A program made the position numbers and the translations under genes. A DNA stretch of 60,449 bases from Chloroflexota bacterium (lineage in GTDB: Bacteria; Chloroflexota; Chloroflexia; Thermomicrobiales; JADLAZ01), in contig JADLAZ010000232.1 in the NCBI GenBank assembly GCA_020849725.1, forward strand, positions 1 through 60,449. Direction: 5' to 3'. Within the stretch, counting starts at the first letter, position 1, and every line of letters starts with the position of its first letter. This document shows positions 8,181 to 16,195 of this stretch, piece after piece. Under the pieces are notes generated by a model. It was not told the DNA's origin. It searched no databases and was given only the letters and a program-made list of their open reading frames with translations.

Positions 8181-8197
8181 GCGGCGACGCCCGTGCC
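8157..8197 (+). terminator. 17-bp-stem hairpin at operon end
   Basis: 8157-8173 and 8181-8197 are exact reverse complements, with a seven-base loop that contains the TGA stop of the dehydrogenase gene. There is no U-tract, so it may stop transcription with help from Rho or protect the 3' end of the mRNA. Confidence 0.55.
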
Positions 8198-8240
8198 GAC
8201 GGAGGCGGACGAGGGGCGTCGCGAACAGGGCAATCGCACG

Positions 8241-8357
8241 TCAGAATTGAAGCACGCGGAGCAGATATTGCCCATTCCAGCCGGCTTTGAGCCGCTTGGC
8301 TTTGACCCCGATCTTGGCGGTGCGCTCCTGCCGTAGGAAGTTGAGCACTACCATACT
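8241..8357 (-). pseudogene. ISAs1-family transposase, C-terminal remnant
   Basis: On the - strand the frame ends VLNFLRQERTAKIGVKAKRLKAGW and then NGQYLLRVLQF. The LNLLRxERTxKxGIKxKRLKAGWDxxYLLKVL pattern is the usual end of ISAs1-family transposases (family knowledge). Only about 38 residues match and the upstream frame is unrelated, so this is a truncated leftover. The rest of the 8181-8620 gap shows no other gene. An ISAs1 middle fragment without this tail lies at 26.4 kb. Confidence 0.6.
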
Positions 8358-8620
8358 TCGCCGTGACATGTCCGACACATAGTGGCAGTTGCCCGCCTTG
8401 GCTGACCTCATCGATGAGCGCGCCACCGACCTCAACTTGGGTGCGTCGTGGGCTGCCTCATAGCCTGACCGCGCTTTTTTGAGAAGGTACGTTGGCGCCA
8501 TGCTATGCGTGGTCGTGATCTGGATGTGGGTACGGCTGGCCGCCGCGCATTGCCAGGACCTGGTCGGCACCCAGCCTGCTCGACATCGAGGCGCGGAGCG
8601 CGGCCGCGAGGAGGGACAAC

Positions 8621-8995
8621 ATGCAGTACGTGCGTCTCCACACCGGACCGGATGGTGAATCGCACTTCGAGGATGTGGCGGTTGCCCTCACCCCGGTCGA
8701 CTTCGCGCCGCCCGCCCCGCCCCTCCACGTCTCGGCGTTCATGCCGGCCACGCGCGTCGGCTTCCTGACCGGTCCGCGTGACTGGCGCGGCGACGCCTGG
8801 CATCCGACGCCACGGCGGCAATTCCTCGTCTACCTGACCGGCGGTGCTGGGATTCAGACCAGCGACGGCGAGGTCCGCCACTTCCGTGCCGGCGATGTCG
8901 TGCTGCTGGAGGACACCACTGGGACGGGCCATCTCAGCTGGGCCGAGGGCAACGAGCAAATCTACCACCTCGTGGTGCAGCTGCCGGACGCCTGA
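8621..8995 (+). CDS. Small cupin-fold protein
   Basis: A 124-residue protein with a single beta-barrel cupin pattern. The second cupin motif is FRAGDVVLLEDTTGTGH; it is preceded by RRQFLVYLTGGAGIQTSDGEVRHF. Metal-binding His positions are only partly conserved, so an enzymatic or a sensing role is equally possible. ATG 8621 follows GAGGAGGG. It stands alone after the IS remnant and before the ABM-like gene, both on the + strand, and could be a small accessory of the flanking sugar operons. Substrate unknown. Confidence 0.75.
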   Translation: MQYVRLHTGPDGESHFEDVAVALTPVDFAPPAPPLHVSAFMPATRVGFLTGPRDWRGDAWHPTPRRQFLVYLTGGAGIQTSDGEVRHFRAGDVVLLEDTTGTGHLSWAEGNEQIYHLVVQLPDA

Positions 8996-9066
8996 TCGCC
9001 GCGGCCCGGTCGAGTATCGCCCTGCACGCGTCAGGGCGTCCACATTCTCACGAGGAGGGGCCATGG

Positions 9067-9372
9067 ATGCACGCCAACGTCGCGACGCTGACGCTCCAGC
9101 CCGGGACGACCGATCAGTGCTTAGCGATCCTGCGCGAATTGGTCCAGCCGCGCCTGCACGAGCAGCCTGGTTTCCAAGGCTGGCTGCTGCTGGGTGACGG
9201 GACGGCGACGGTAGTGTCCATCAGCCTGTGGGCAACCCGGGACGACCTGGAAGCGGCCGGTGGCAGCGCGCTGATGCGCGAGGCGATGACCGGTCTGGCG
9301 CCGCTGCTGGCCGGCATCCCCACCCGCCAGGCCTATCAGGTGCTGGCACAGACGGCGGAGCGGGGTCAGTGA
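9067..9372 (+). CDS. Small ABM-like (dimeric alpha/beta barrel) protein
   Basis: A 101-residue protein. Its pattern (ATLTLQPGTTDQCLAIL at the start, then QPGFQGWLLLGDG, then SISLWATRDDLEA) is that of small dimeric alpha/beta-barrel proteins such as antibiotic-biosynthesis monooxygenases. The assignment is from secondary-structure pattern only. ATG 9067 has GAGGAGGGG eight bases upstream; an ATG four bases earlier opens another frame. Seventy bases after the cupin gene, so probably co-transcribed. Confidence 0.6.
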   Translation: MHANVATLTLQPGTTDQCLAILRELVQPRLHEQPGFQGWLLLGDGTATVVSISLWATRDDLEAAGGSALMREAMTGLAPLLAGIPTRQAYQVLAQTAERGQ

Positions 9373-9480
9373 CGCGCAAGAAGGGATAGCCCGCGCCGCC
9401 TCATCCTGCCCGCCTGTCACTGGCGACCCAGTCGGCCGTTGTCGCAGTGGCAATCATGCTTCTGCACGACGGAGTGGCTG

Positions 9481-9582
9481 ATGCCGCTGAGCCCGCGGAC
9501 CCGCATCGAGCCGACGGATGACTGGCAGCAACTCGCGCTGCTGGTGCGGTCACACCTCGGGTCGGTCAGAGCGGTGAAGTGA
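9481..9582 (+). pseudogene. Probable N-terminal stub of a transposase/integrase-like ORF
   Basis: A 33-residue frame MPLSPRTRIEPTDDWQQLAL ends after VRSHLGSVRAVK. The opening RIxPTxDWQQL is reminiscent of the start of rve-type HTH transposases found in Chloroflexota (recalled, not checked). The usual continuation is missing. The rest of the gap 9373-9799 has only the promoter described separately. Confidence 0.3.
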
Positions 9583-9728
9583 GCGCGGATGCTCGCGTCG
9601 GGCACCGAGTCCATGCGGTTCCCCCGGTCGGTGAGTGGGCCTCGCACTCCGCGCCAGTATCCCCGACCCTGCACCACCCACACAATCCATTACCAGATGC
9701 GATTGCCCTGTGCAGCCGCCACCGGCTA

Positions 9729-9757
9729 TTGACAGGCATCTCGCTCTGGACTATCCT
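9729..9757 (+). promoter_or_regulatory. Sigma-70-type promoter of the second transporter operon
   Basis: TTGACA at 9729-9734 and TATCCT at 9752-9757 are separated by 17 bases. The binding-protein ATG at 9800 follows with a GCAAGGAGG ribosome site at 9782-9790. This is among the clearest promoters in the window. Confidence 0.65.
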
Positions 9758-9799
9758 TGTGGCATCTCGGAGTGAGAATAAGCAAGGAGGAATTCCGCG

Positions 9800-11284
9800 A
9801 TGTCTGATGGCGCACTCGCATCGCGCATCTCCCGTCGCCGCCTCACCTGGCTGGCCGGCGCTGCCCTGACCGTCGCGCCAGCGCTGCTGGCCGCCTGCGG
9901 CGCACCGGCAGCCCCGACCGCGGCCCCGACCACCGCCCCGAAGCCGGCCGAGCCGAGCAAGCCGGTGGTGGACGCCACGACCGCGCCGGTGGCGGCGCCG
10001 ACCCAGGCGGCGGCCAAACCAGCCGCCGGAACCAAGACCTACAAGATCACCTTCGCCAATGACTGGAACACCGGCATCCGCCAGGAGACGGTCAAGCTGG
10101 CGATCAGCGAGTTCCAGAAGCTCAACCCCAACGTCACGATCGAGGCGCTCCAGTTGGGTAGCGGCGCCGGCACCAGCAACCAGGGCGGCCTGGTCGAGGT
10201 CGTGGTGGCGCAGTTCGTCGCCGGCCAGGCGCCGGACGTTATCTTTGGCTGGCCGGAGATGGTCCCGATCTGGAACACTTACCTGGCCGATCTGACGCCG
10301 CTGTGGCGCGACAAGAAGGGTGATGACCTCGGCATCATCGACCACCCGCTGATCACCCAATACCAGGGCAAGCGGATGGCGATCGACTTCGCCCCATCGG
10401 TCTCCGGCTGGTTCATCAACACCACCATGTTCGAGAAGGCCGGCATCCCCCTGCCCAAGGAGGACTGGACCTGGGAGCAACAGCTCGACGCGGCGCGCAA
10501 ACTGACGACACCGGACGGCAAGCAATGGGGCATCTGGTTCCGCCGGTCGTGGGATCTCGATTTCTGGCAGTACGTCGCGGCCAACCAGACCGAGCGGAGC
10601 TACTACGCCGACAAGGAGGAGACGAAGGTCGGCTACAACACGCCCGAGGCGCTCGAAGGCTTCCAGTGGTTTGTCGACCTGATCCATAAGCACAAGGTCG
10701 CTCCCAGCCCGGCCGCCGCCGCCGCCATGAAGACGGCCGAGACCACCGACCTGTTCATGCTCGGCATCGCGGCCATGACGGCGAACCACTATCAGAGCAC
10801 GGGCACCGTGGTCCGCTTCGTCAATAACAAGTTCCAGTGGAAGCTGATGCCGCCGCCGCGCGCGCCCAAGAACGCGAAGCCCTTCCACGGCGGCCAGACC
10901 GAACCCAACTCTGTCTCCAAGGATAGCGAGAAGAAGGGCAATCTCGAGCCGGCCTTCGACTTCTCCCTCTTCCTGGGCGGCAACGAGATGATCCAGAAAT
11001 ACATCGCCGAGCCGGCCAATCGCCCCACCTTGCCGGTTAAGAAGAGCGTCCTCAACTCGCCGGCGATCCTCCAGGGTCCGCCGGAGAACATGCAGGCGGC
11101 CGTCAAACAACTCGAGGACGCGCCCAATGCGCTCAGCTTCCGCTACCCCAAGAAGTATTGGGCGGAGTGGATGCAGACAGTTATCACCGAGGCCGACCGG
11201 GCGATGATCGGCGAGGCCACGGGCGAGCAGGCCTGGAAGAGCCTGGTCGAGAAGACCCAGAAGGTCATGGACGCCAACAAGTAG
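9800..11284 (+). CDS. ABC transporter sugar-binding lipoprotein (family 1 solute-binding)
   Basis: A 494-residue binding protein. The signal region has SRRRL (residues 11-15, twin-arginine-like) and a lipobox ALLAAC with Cys33, then an Ala/Pro/Thr/Lys linker to about residue 78. The mature part begins YKITFANDWN and is a MalE/UgpB-type fold. AAGGAGG precedes ATG 9800 and a strong promoter lies 43 bases upstream. Its operon is unusual: two Ldh2-type dehydrogenase genes intervene before the two permease genes. The cognate permeases are therefore inferred to be those at 13626 and 14564. Confidence 0.9.
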   Translation: MSDGALASRISRRRLTWLAGAALTVAPALLAACGAPAAPTAAPTTAPKPAEPSKPVVDATTAPVAAPTQAAAKPAAGTKTYKITFANDWNTGIRQETVKLAISEFQKLNPNVTIEALQLGSGAGTSNQGGLVEVVVAQFVAGQAPDVIFGWPEMVPIWNTYLADLTPLWRDKKGDDLGIIDHPLITQYQGKRMAIDFAPSVSGWFINTTMFEKAGIPLPKEDWTWEQQLDAARKLTTPDGKQWGIWFRRSWDLDFWQYVAANQTERSYYADKEETKVGYNTPEALEGFQWFVDLIHKHKVAPSPAAAAAMKTAETTDLFMLGIAAMTANHYQSTGTVVRFVNNKFQWKLMPPPRAPKNAKPFHGGQTEPNSVSKDSEKKGNLEPAFDFSLFLGGNEMIQKYIAEPANRPTLPVKKSVLNSPAILQGPPENMQAAVKQLEDAPNALSFRYPKKYWAEWMQTVITEADRAMIGEATGEQAWKSLVEKTQKVMDANK

Positions 11285-11354
11285 CGGACGATCGGTCGGG
11301 TACGGGCGGGCCGCAGCGTCGCCGCTGCCCGCGACGCATACCCCGGAGAGTACC

Positions 11355-12452
11355 ATGGGCGCCACGGTCGTCTTCACCGAGGCCCGCCTGCGCGGCCTAT
11401 GCCAGGCGGCGCTGGAGGCCGCCGGCCTGCCGGCCGAGCACGCCGCCGACTGCGCCGACGCCGTCGTCTTCGCCAATCTGCGCGGCACCGACACTCACGG
11501 CGTCCGGCGCGTCCTTCCGGAGTTGCTGGAGAGCATCGCGCGCGGCGCGGTCGTGCCGGGGGCGGCGGCGCTGACGGTGCGCGACCGCGGCCCGATCGCC
11601 GTCCTGAAGGGGAACGGCACCCCCGGCCCGGTGATCGCCCGGCAGGCGATGGAACTGGCGATGACCAGGGCTGAGACGTACGGCGTCGGCGTCGTCTCGA
11701 CCTTCAACTGCCCTCACTTCGGCGCCGGCGCGCGCTACGTCAACCTGGCGCTGGCCCGTGACCTCTTCGCGCTGCTGATGGCCAACGGCCAGCCGAACGT
11801 GGCGCCCCATGGCGGGCGGACCAGGGCTTTCGGCACGAACCCGATCGCCTACGCACTGCCGGCCGGCGAGGAGCGGCCGATCATCTTCGACGCCGGCACC
11901 CGCGCTTCCTCCGGCGACGGCATCGAGCGCGCCCGACGCCGTGGCGAGCCGCTGCCGCCCGACTGGGCCATCGACGCCGACGGCCTCCCGACGACCGATC
12001 CGACCCGCATCGCCGCGCTCCTGCCTTTCGGCGGCCACAAGGGCTACGGCTTCGCCCTCTTGCCCGGCATCCTGACCGGCGCGCTGGCCGGCTCGACCGC
12101 CGGTTGCGAGCTGACCCATACCCACCCCGACCCGGCCGTGCGCGGGCAATCATTCCTCTTCCTGGCGCTCGACCCTGACTTCTTCAGCTCGCGCGCCGCC
12201 TTCAAAGAATTGGTCGACCGGCAAATCCGGGCCATCCACGCCTCACCGCCGCGCCCCGGATTCGATGAGGTGCTCGTGCCAGGTGAACGCGCCTGGCGCG
12301 AGATGGAACGGCGACGGCGCGAGGGCATGCCGATCCCAGCCGAGGACTGGCAACGCGTCGTGGCGGCGCTAGAGCGCGCCCGCCTGCCGGTAGCTGACCT
12401 GTTGGCCCGCTACGGCCCAATCGAGGGAGCCGATGGCGATTCTGTTCACTGA
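11355..12452 (+). CDS. Ldh2/malate-dehydrogenase-type (YlbC/AllD-like) oxidoreductase
   Basis: A 365-residue member of the NAD(P)-dependent type 2 malate/L-lactate dehydrogenase family, which includes ureidoglycolate and 2,3-diketogulonate-type reductases. Family motifs: TDTHGVRR (active-site His), CPHFGAGARY, FGTNPIAYALP and GGHKGYGFALL. The segment usually reading DMATSxxARGK is FDAGTRASSGDG, which may alter cofactor or substrate contacts. It lies 70 bases after the binding-protein gene. Its last 20 bases overlap the start of a paralogue, so the two are translationally linked. Confidence 0.85.
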   Translation: MGATVVFTEARLRGLCQAALEAAGLPAEHAADCADAVVFANLRGTDTHGVRRVLPELLESIARGAVVPGAAALTVRDRGPIAVLKGNGTPGPVIARQAMELAMTRAETYGVGVVSTFNCPHFGAGARYVNLALARDLFALLMANGQPNVAPHGGRTRAFGTNPIAYALPAGEERPIIFDAGTRASSGDGIERARRRGEPLPPDWAIDADGLPTTDPTRIAALLPFGGHKGYGFALLPGILTGALAGSTAGCELTHTHPDPAVRGQSFLFLALDPDFFSSRAAFKELVDRQIRAIHASPPRPGFDEVLVPGERAWREMERRRREGMPIPAEDWQRVVAALERARLPVADLLARYGPIEGADGDSVH

Positions 12453-13482
12453 GCGGCGTCTGCGCGACTTCGCGCGGGCGCCGCTGGCGACCGCCTGCGC
12501 CGACGCGGCCGTCTTCGCCGACCTGCGCGGCACAACCACCCATGGCGTGATGTACATCGTGCCGCGCACGCTAGATAGCATCCGACAGGGCAAGACGACA
12601 CCGGGCGCGGCGGCGGCCATCGCGCGTCACCGCGGCGCCGCCGCGTTGCTCTGCGGCAACGGCCTCGTCGGGCCGGCCCTCGGGCGGCAAGCAATGCTGC
12701 TGGCGATCACCAATGCGCGGGAGTACGGCGTCGGCGCGGTCGCCACCCGCAACGGCAATCCGCTGGGCATGCTCGGTTACTATTCAGCGCTGGCGCTGCC
12801 CGAAGGGTTGATTGGCCTAGCGATGACCAACACCGCCCCGGCTGTGGCGCCCCACGGCAGCGGCGGTACGGTCTTCGGCCCAAACCCGATCTCCTTCGCC
12901 GTGCCGGCCGGCCGTGAGCCGGCCATTCTTTTCGACGCCGCCACCAGCGTCGTCGCCGCTGGCAAACTGAGGCAGACGCGGCGGCGAGGCGAGCCTCTCC
13001 CGGTCGATTGGGTGATGACGCCGCTGGCGCGCCGATCACCGAACCATGGCAGGCCGACGAGGGCGCGCTGCTGCCCTTCGGCGGCCACAAGGGGTCGGCC
13101 ATCGTCGGCCTGGTCCACCTGCTTACCGGCGAGCTGGCTGGCACCACCGTCGGCGGCGAGGAGACGCACGATCATCCCGACCCGGATCGGCGCGGCCAGT
13201 CGGCCTCCTTCCTGGCGCTCGACCCGGACTTCTTCGGCACACGCGCGCTTCGCCGAGTTGGTCGATCGCCGTATCCAAGCGATCCACGCCGCGCCGCCGC
13301 TGCGGGGTGTGGCGGCGGTGCTGGCGCCGGGCGAGTGCGGCTGGCGGGAGGCCGAGCGGCGACAACAGGAAGGGATCACCCTAGCGGACGAGGATTGGTC
13401 AGCGCTGCTGGGCGCCATGCGCGAGGCCGGCCTGCCGGCCGACGAACTCGTCGCGCGTCACGGGCCGCATATCTCGGCCTGA
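12433..13482 (+). pseudogene. Second Ldh2-type dehydrogenase, with two compensating frameshifts
   Basis: A paralogue of the preceding gene. From ATG 12433 the frame is good (THGV at about residue 36, FGPNPISFAVP, RRGEPLPVDWV). At about 13020 it shifts: the conserved ITEPWQADEGALLPFGGHKGS and THDHPDPD segments are in another frame. It returns to the first frame at about 13240, giving FAELVDRRIQAIHAAPP to the stop at 13482. One base seems missing at the first site and one extra at the second, so about 75 residues are mistranslated. It also lacks about 11 residues near the N-terminus relative to its neighbour, and the PHFG motif is NPLG. Either a decaying duplicate or an assembly error. Confidence 0.75.
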
Positions 13483-13625
13483 CGCCCCTGACCGCACGGC
13501 CCGGGCATGGCATAATGCCGTAGACGGACGAACATCGACAGAAGCGGCCCGGTGAGGCGGTGCCGGGAGCGCGCGGCGGCGCTGGCCGCCGCGAACCGCC
13601 AGCGGCCCCGGCGACAGGAGGAGGT

Positions 13626-14561
13626 ATGCGCAGCACCATCGAGCAACCGGCCGCGCGCCTGCCGGCGGGTTCGGAGATCTGGCGCGTCCGCTGGCGCCGC
13701 TACCAGGGGATGCTGTTCATCCTGCCCTGGTTCGTCGGCTTCCTGATCTTCAGCTTCGGGCCGTTCCTGGCGTCGCTAGTCATCAGCTTCACTAACTGGA
13801 ACATGGTCGACCCGCCGAAGTTCGTCGCGCTCGACAACTACACGCGCCTGTTCACCGACGAGAACTACATCAAGAGCCTGTTCAACACCCTCTACTACAC
13901 GATCTTCCATGTGCCGGGCCAGATCATCCTGGCCTTCGGCATCGCCTGCCTGCTGAACCGACAGGTACACGGGCTGCCGCTCTTCCGGACCTGCTTCTAT
14001 CTGCCGGCGATCACCAGTGGTGCGGCTACCGCCATTATCTGGCTCTTCCTCTTCCAGCCGAAGGGCCTGATCAACCAGGCGCTCGAAGCCGTCGGCCTGC
14101 CGGGGCCGAACTGGCTCGGCAGCACCCAGTGGGCGATGCCGACGCTGATCCTGATGAGCTTCTGGAATATCGGCACGCCCATGGTGCTCTTCCTGGCCGG
14201 CCTCCAGGGCGTGCCGCAGAGCCTCTACGAGGCGGCCGAGATCGACGGCGCCGGCTGGTGGGGCAAGCTGCGCTTCATCACCATCCCGATGATGACGCCG
14301 TACTTCTTCCTGACAGCGGTGTTAGGGGTGATCGGCTCCTTCCAGGTCTTCACGTCGGCGCTGCTAGTGACCGGCGGCGGCCCAGCCAACGCGACCCTCT
14401 TCCTGGTGCTCTACCTCTATTGGAACGGCTGGAGCTACTTCAAGATGGGCTACGCCTCGGCCATGGCCTGGATGCTGCTGGTGATGATCCTCCTGTTCAC
14501 CGCCTTCCAGTTCTGGATCTCCAAGCGGTGGGTCTACTACGAAGGCGAGACGAGGAGGTAG
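13626..14561 (+). CDS. ABC sugar transporter permease (UgpA/LacF type)
   Basis: A 311-residue permease. The first helix reads MLFILPWFVGFLIFSFGPFL, and the EAA loop is YEAAEIDGAGWWGKLRFITIP. ATG 13626 follows AGGAGGAGG; longer upstream codons give no membrane-protein features. The next permease begins 3 bases after its stop, so the pair is co-translated. It probably works with the lipoprotein at 9800, although the two dehydrogenase genes intervene. Confidence 0.9.
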   Translation: MRSTIEQPAARLPAGSEIWRVRWRRYQGMLFILPWFVGFLIFSFGPFLASLVISFTNWNMVDPPKFVALDNYTRLFTDENYIKSLFNTLYYTIFHVPGQIILAFGIACLLNRQVHGLPLFRTCFYLPAITSGAATAIIWLFLFQPKGLINQALEAVGLPGPNWLGSTQWAMPTLILMSFWNIGTPMVLFLAGLQGVPQSLYEAAEIDGAGWWGKLRFITIPMMTPYFFLTAVLGVIGSFQVFTSALLVTGGGPANATLFLVLYLYWNGWSYFKMGYASAMAWMLLVMILLFTAFQFWISKRWVYYEGETRR

Positions 14562-14563
14562 GC

Positions 14564-15436
14564 ATGGCCACCGCGACGCGCACCACCACCGGCGGCCTCT
14601 CCCTCCATCGCGTCTCGGCAGCGACGGCGACCGGTCTGACCTATCTCCTTCTCATCGCCGGCAGCGCCCTGTTCGCCCTCCCCTTCTACTGGATGGTCCG
14701 CACCTCGCTGATGGCGGTCGAGAACATCTTCCTCTACCCGCCGCAACTCATCCCCAACCCGATCGTCTGGGGCAACTACGCCGAGATGTGGCAGACCGGC
14801 CCCTTCCTCCACTGGCTCCGCAACTCGGCCATCGTCACGCTGACGACGATGGTCGGCGAAACGTTCACCAGCATGCTGGTCGCCTTCGGCTTCGCCCGGA
14901 CGCGCTTCCCCGGCCGGGACAAGCTCTTCGTCTTCGTGCTGGCCTCGCTAATGATCCCCTACTACGTCGTGCTCGTGCCGCGCTACATCCTCTTCCGCGA
15001 CCTGGGCTGGATCAACACGCTCTACCCGCTGATCGTCCCCGAACTCTTCGGCTCGGCCTTCTCGATCTTCGTCCTGCGCCAGTTCTTCCTGACGCTGCCG
15101 CTCGACCTGGACGAGGCGGCCACCGTCGACGGCGCCGGCCCGTGGACGATCCTCTGGCGGATCGTCGCGCCGCTGTCGAAGCCGGCGATCGCCACCGTCG
15201 CCGTCTTCTCCTTCATCAACCACTGGAACGACTTCGTCCAGCCGCTGATCTACCTCCAGACGCCGGAGGCGCTGACGCTGGCGGTCGGCATCCGCTGGTT
15301 CAACGGGCGGTTCGGCACCGAATTCCACCTGCTGATGGCGGTGTCGGTCGTGGCGCTGCTGCCGATCATCCTGATCTTCTTCTTCGCCCAGAAGCAGTTC
15401 ATCCAGGGCATCGCCCTGACGGGGGTCAAGGGCTAG
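14564..15436 (+). CDS. ABC sugar transporter permease (UgpE/MalG type)
   Basis: A 290-residue permease. The first helix YLLLIAGSALFALPFYWMV is followed by the MalG-type periplasmic segment. The EAA loop is DEAATVDGAGPWTILWRIVAP and the end is FIQGIALTGVKG. ATG 14564 has CGAGGAGG upstream, inside the end of the previous permease gene. It is the last gene of the second transporter operon; an IS66 remnant begins within 20 bases of its stop. Confidence 0.9.
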   Translation: MATATRTTTGGLSLHRVSAATATGLTYLLLIAGSALFALPFYWMVRTSLMAVENIFLYPPQLIPNPIVWGNYAEMWQTGPFLHWLRNSAIVTLTTMVGETFTSMLVAFGFARTRFPGRDKLFVFVLASLMIPYYVVLVPRYILFRDLGWINTLYPLIVPELFGSAFSIFVLRQFFLTLPLDLDEAATVDGAGPWTILWRIVAPLSKPAIATVAVFSFINHWNDFVQPLIYLQTPEALTLAVGIRWFNGRFGTEFHLLMAVSVVALLPIILIFFFAQKQFIQGIALTGVKG

Positions 15437-15452
15437 CGAGCGCTCCCGTGCC

Positions 15453-15467
15453 CGTATCCGTTCACGG
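15453..15467 (+). repeat. Possible left terminal inverted repeat of IS66 remnant
   Basis: CGTATCCGTTCACGG lies 17 bases after the permease stop and 42 bases before the IS66 transposase start. It is the inverted partner of the motif at 889-902 and probably marks the left end of the insertion. Confidence 0.45.
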
Positions 15468-15508
15468 GGTGAGGTGACAGGCGGCCATGGCCGGAGCAGA
15501 CTGGCCGC

Positions 15509-16093
15509 ATGACGAGCGAGCTTGGGCCACCCCAGCCGCAGACGCTGGCCGAGGCGCTGGTCCTGATCCAGGCGCTGTGGGCCGAGAATGCCCGGCTGCG
15601 CGATGCCGTCGCCCGCTTGGCGCAGCAGGTCCAGACCTTGGCGGCCCAGGTGGGCCAGGACTCGACCAACTCGTCGCGCCCCCCATCGGCCGACCCGCCC
15701 CGGAGGCCGCCCCCACCCCCGCGCCGGCCGACCGGCCGCCGCCGCGGCGCGCAGCCCGGTCATCTGGCCCACCAGCGGGCGGTGCTGCCCCCGGAACAGG
15801 TCGACCACACCGTCGACCACTACCCGCCGATCTGCCAGCACTGCCGAGCGCCACTGGCGCCCGACCTGGCCCAGACCGTCGGCGAGCCGGTGCGCCATCA
15901 GGTGGTGGAGGTGCCCCCGATGCGCGCCGAGGTCACCGACCACTACCTCTCCCGGCGGCGCTGTCCGCACTGCCGGGGCGAGACGCGCGCCGGCCTGCCG
16001 CCGGAGGCGCCCACCGGCCCCTTCGGCCCGCGCTTGCAGGCCATCGTGGCGGTGCTGTCGGGCCGCTCCCGCCTGTCAGAACCGGGGGGTTGA
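15509..16093 (+). pseudogene. IS66-family transposase (TnpC), N-terminal half
   Basis: About 192 residues of an IS66 TnpC. There is a leucine-zipper-like coiled coil at residues 20-48, the DSTNSSRPPSADPP linker, a basic Pro-rich stretch, and a zinc-binding region with CQHC (about residue 112) and CPHC (about 151). It breaks in the middle of the segment usually reading LSGRxRLSRR: after SGRSRLSEPGG a stop follows. The DDE domain is absent. GC composition changes abruptly right after the break, which marks the left border of the foreign cassette. Confidence 0.85.
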
Positions 16094-16195
16094 CGGCGAC
16101 GGTCGCGTGTGCCACGATCAGAAGCATTCACGAGAACAAACCGGGCGACGATTGCCCACTGCACGAACTTACCTAATGACGACTGGACTGACTCG

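Noticed and set aside
13008..13523. Independent gene inside the second ldh2 gene
   Set aside because: Its recognisable part is just the missing middle of the Ldh2 protein in a shifted frame.
16109..16195. N-terminal extension of the PLD-fold protein
   Set aside because: The extra 29 residues look random, lie at the IS66 junction and have no ribosome site.
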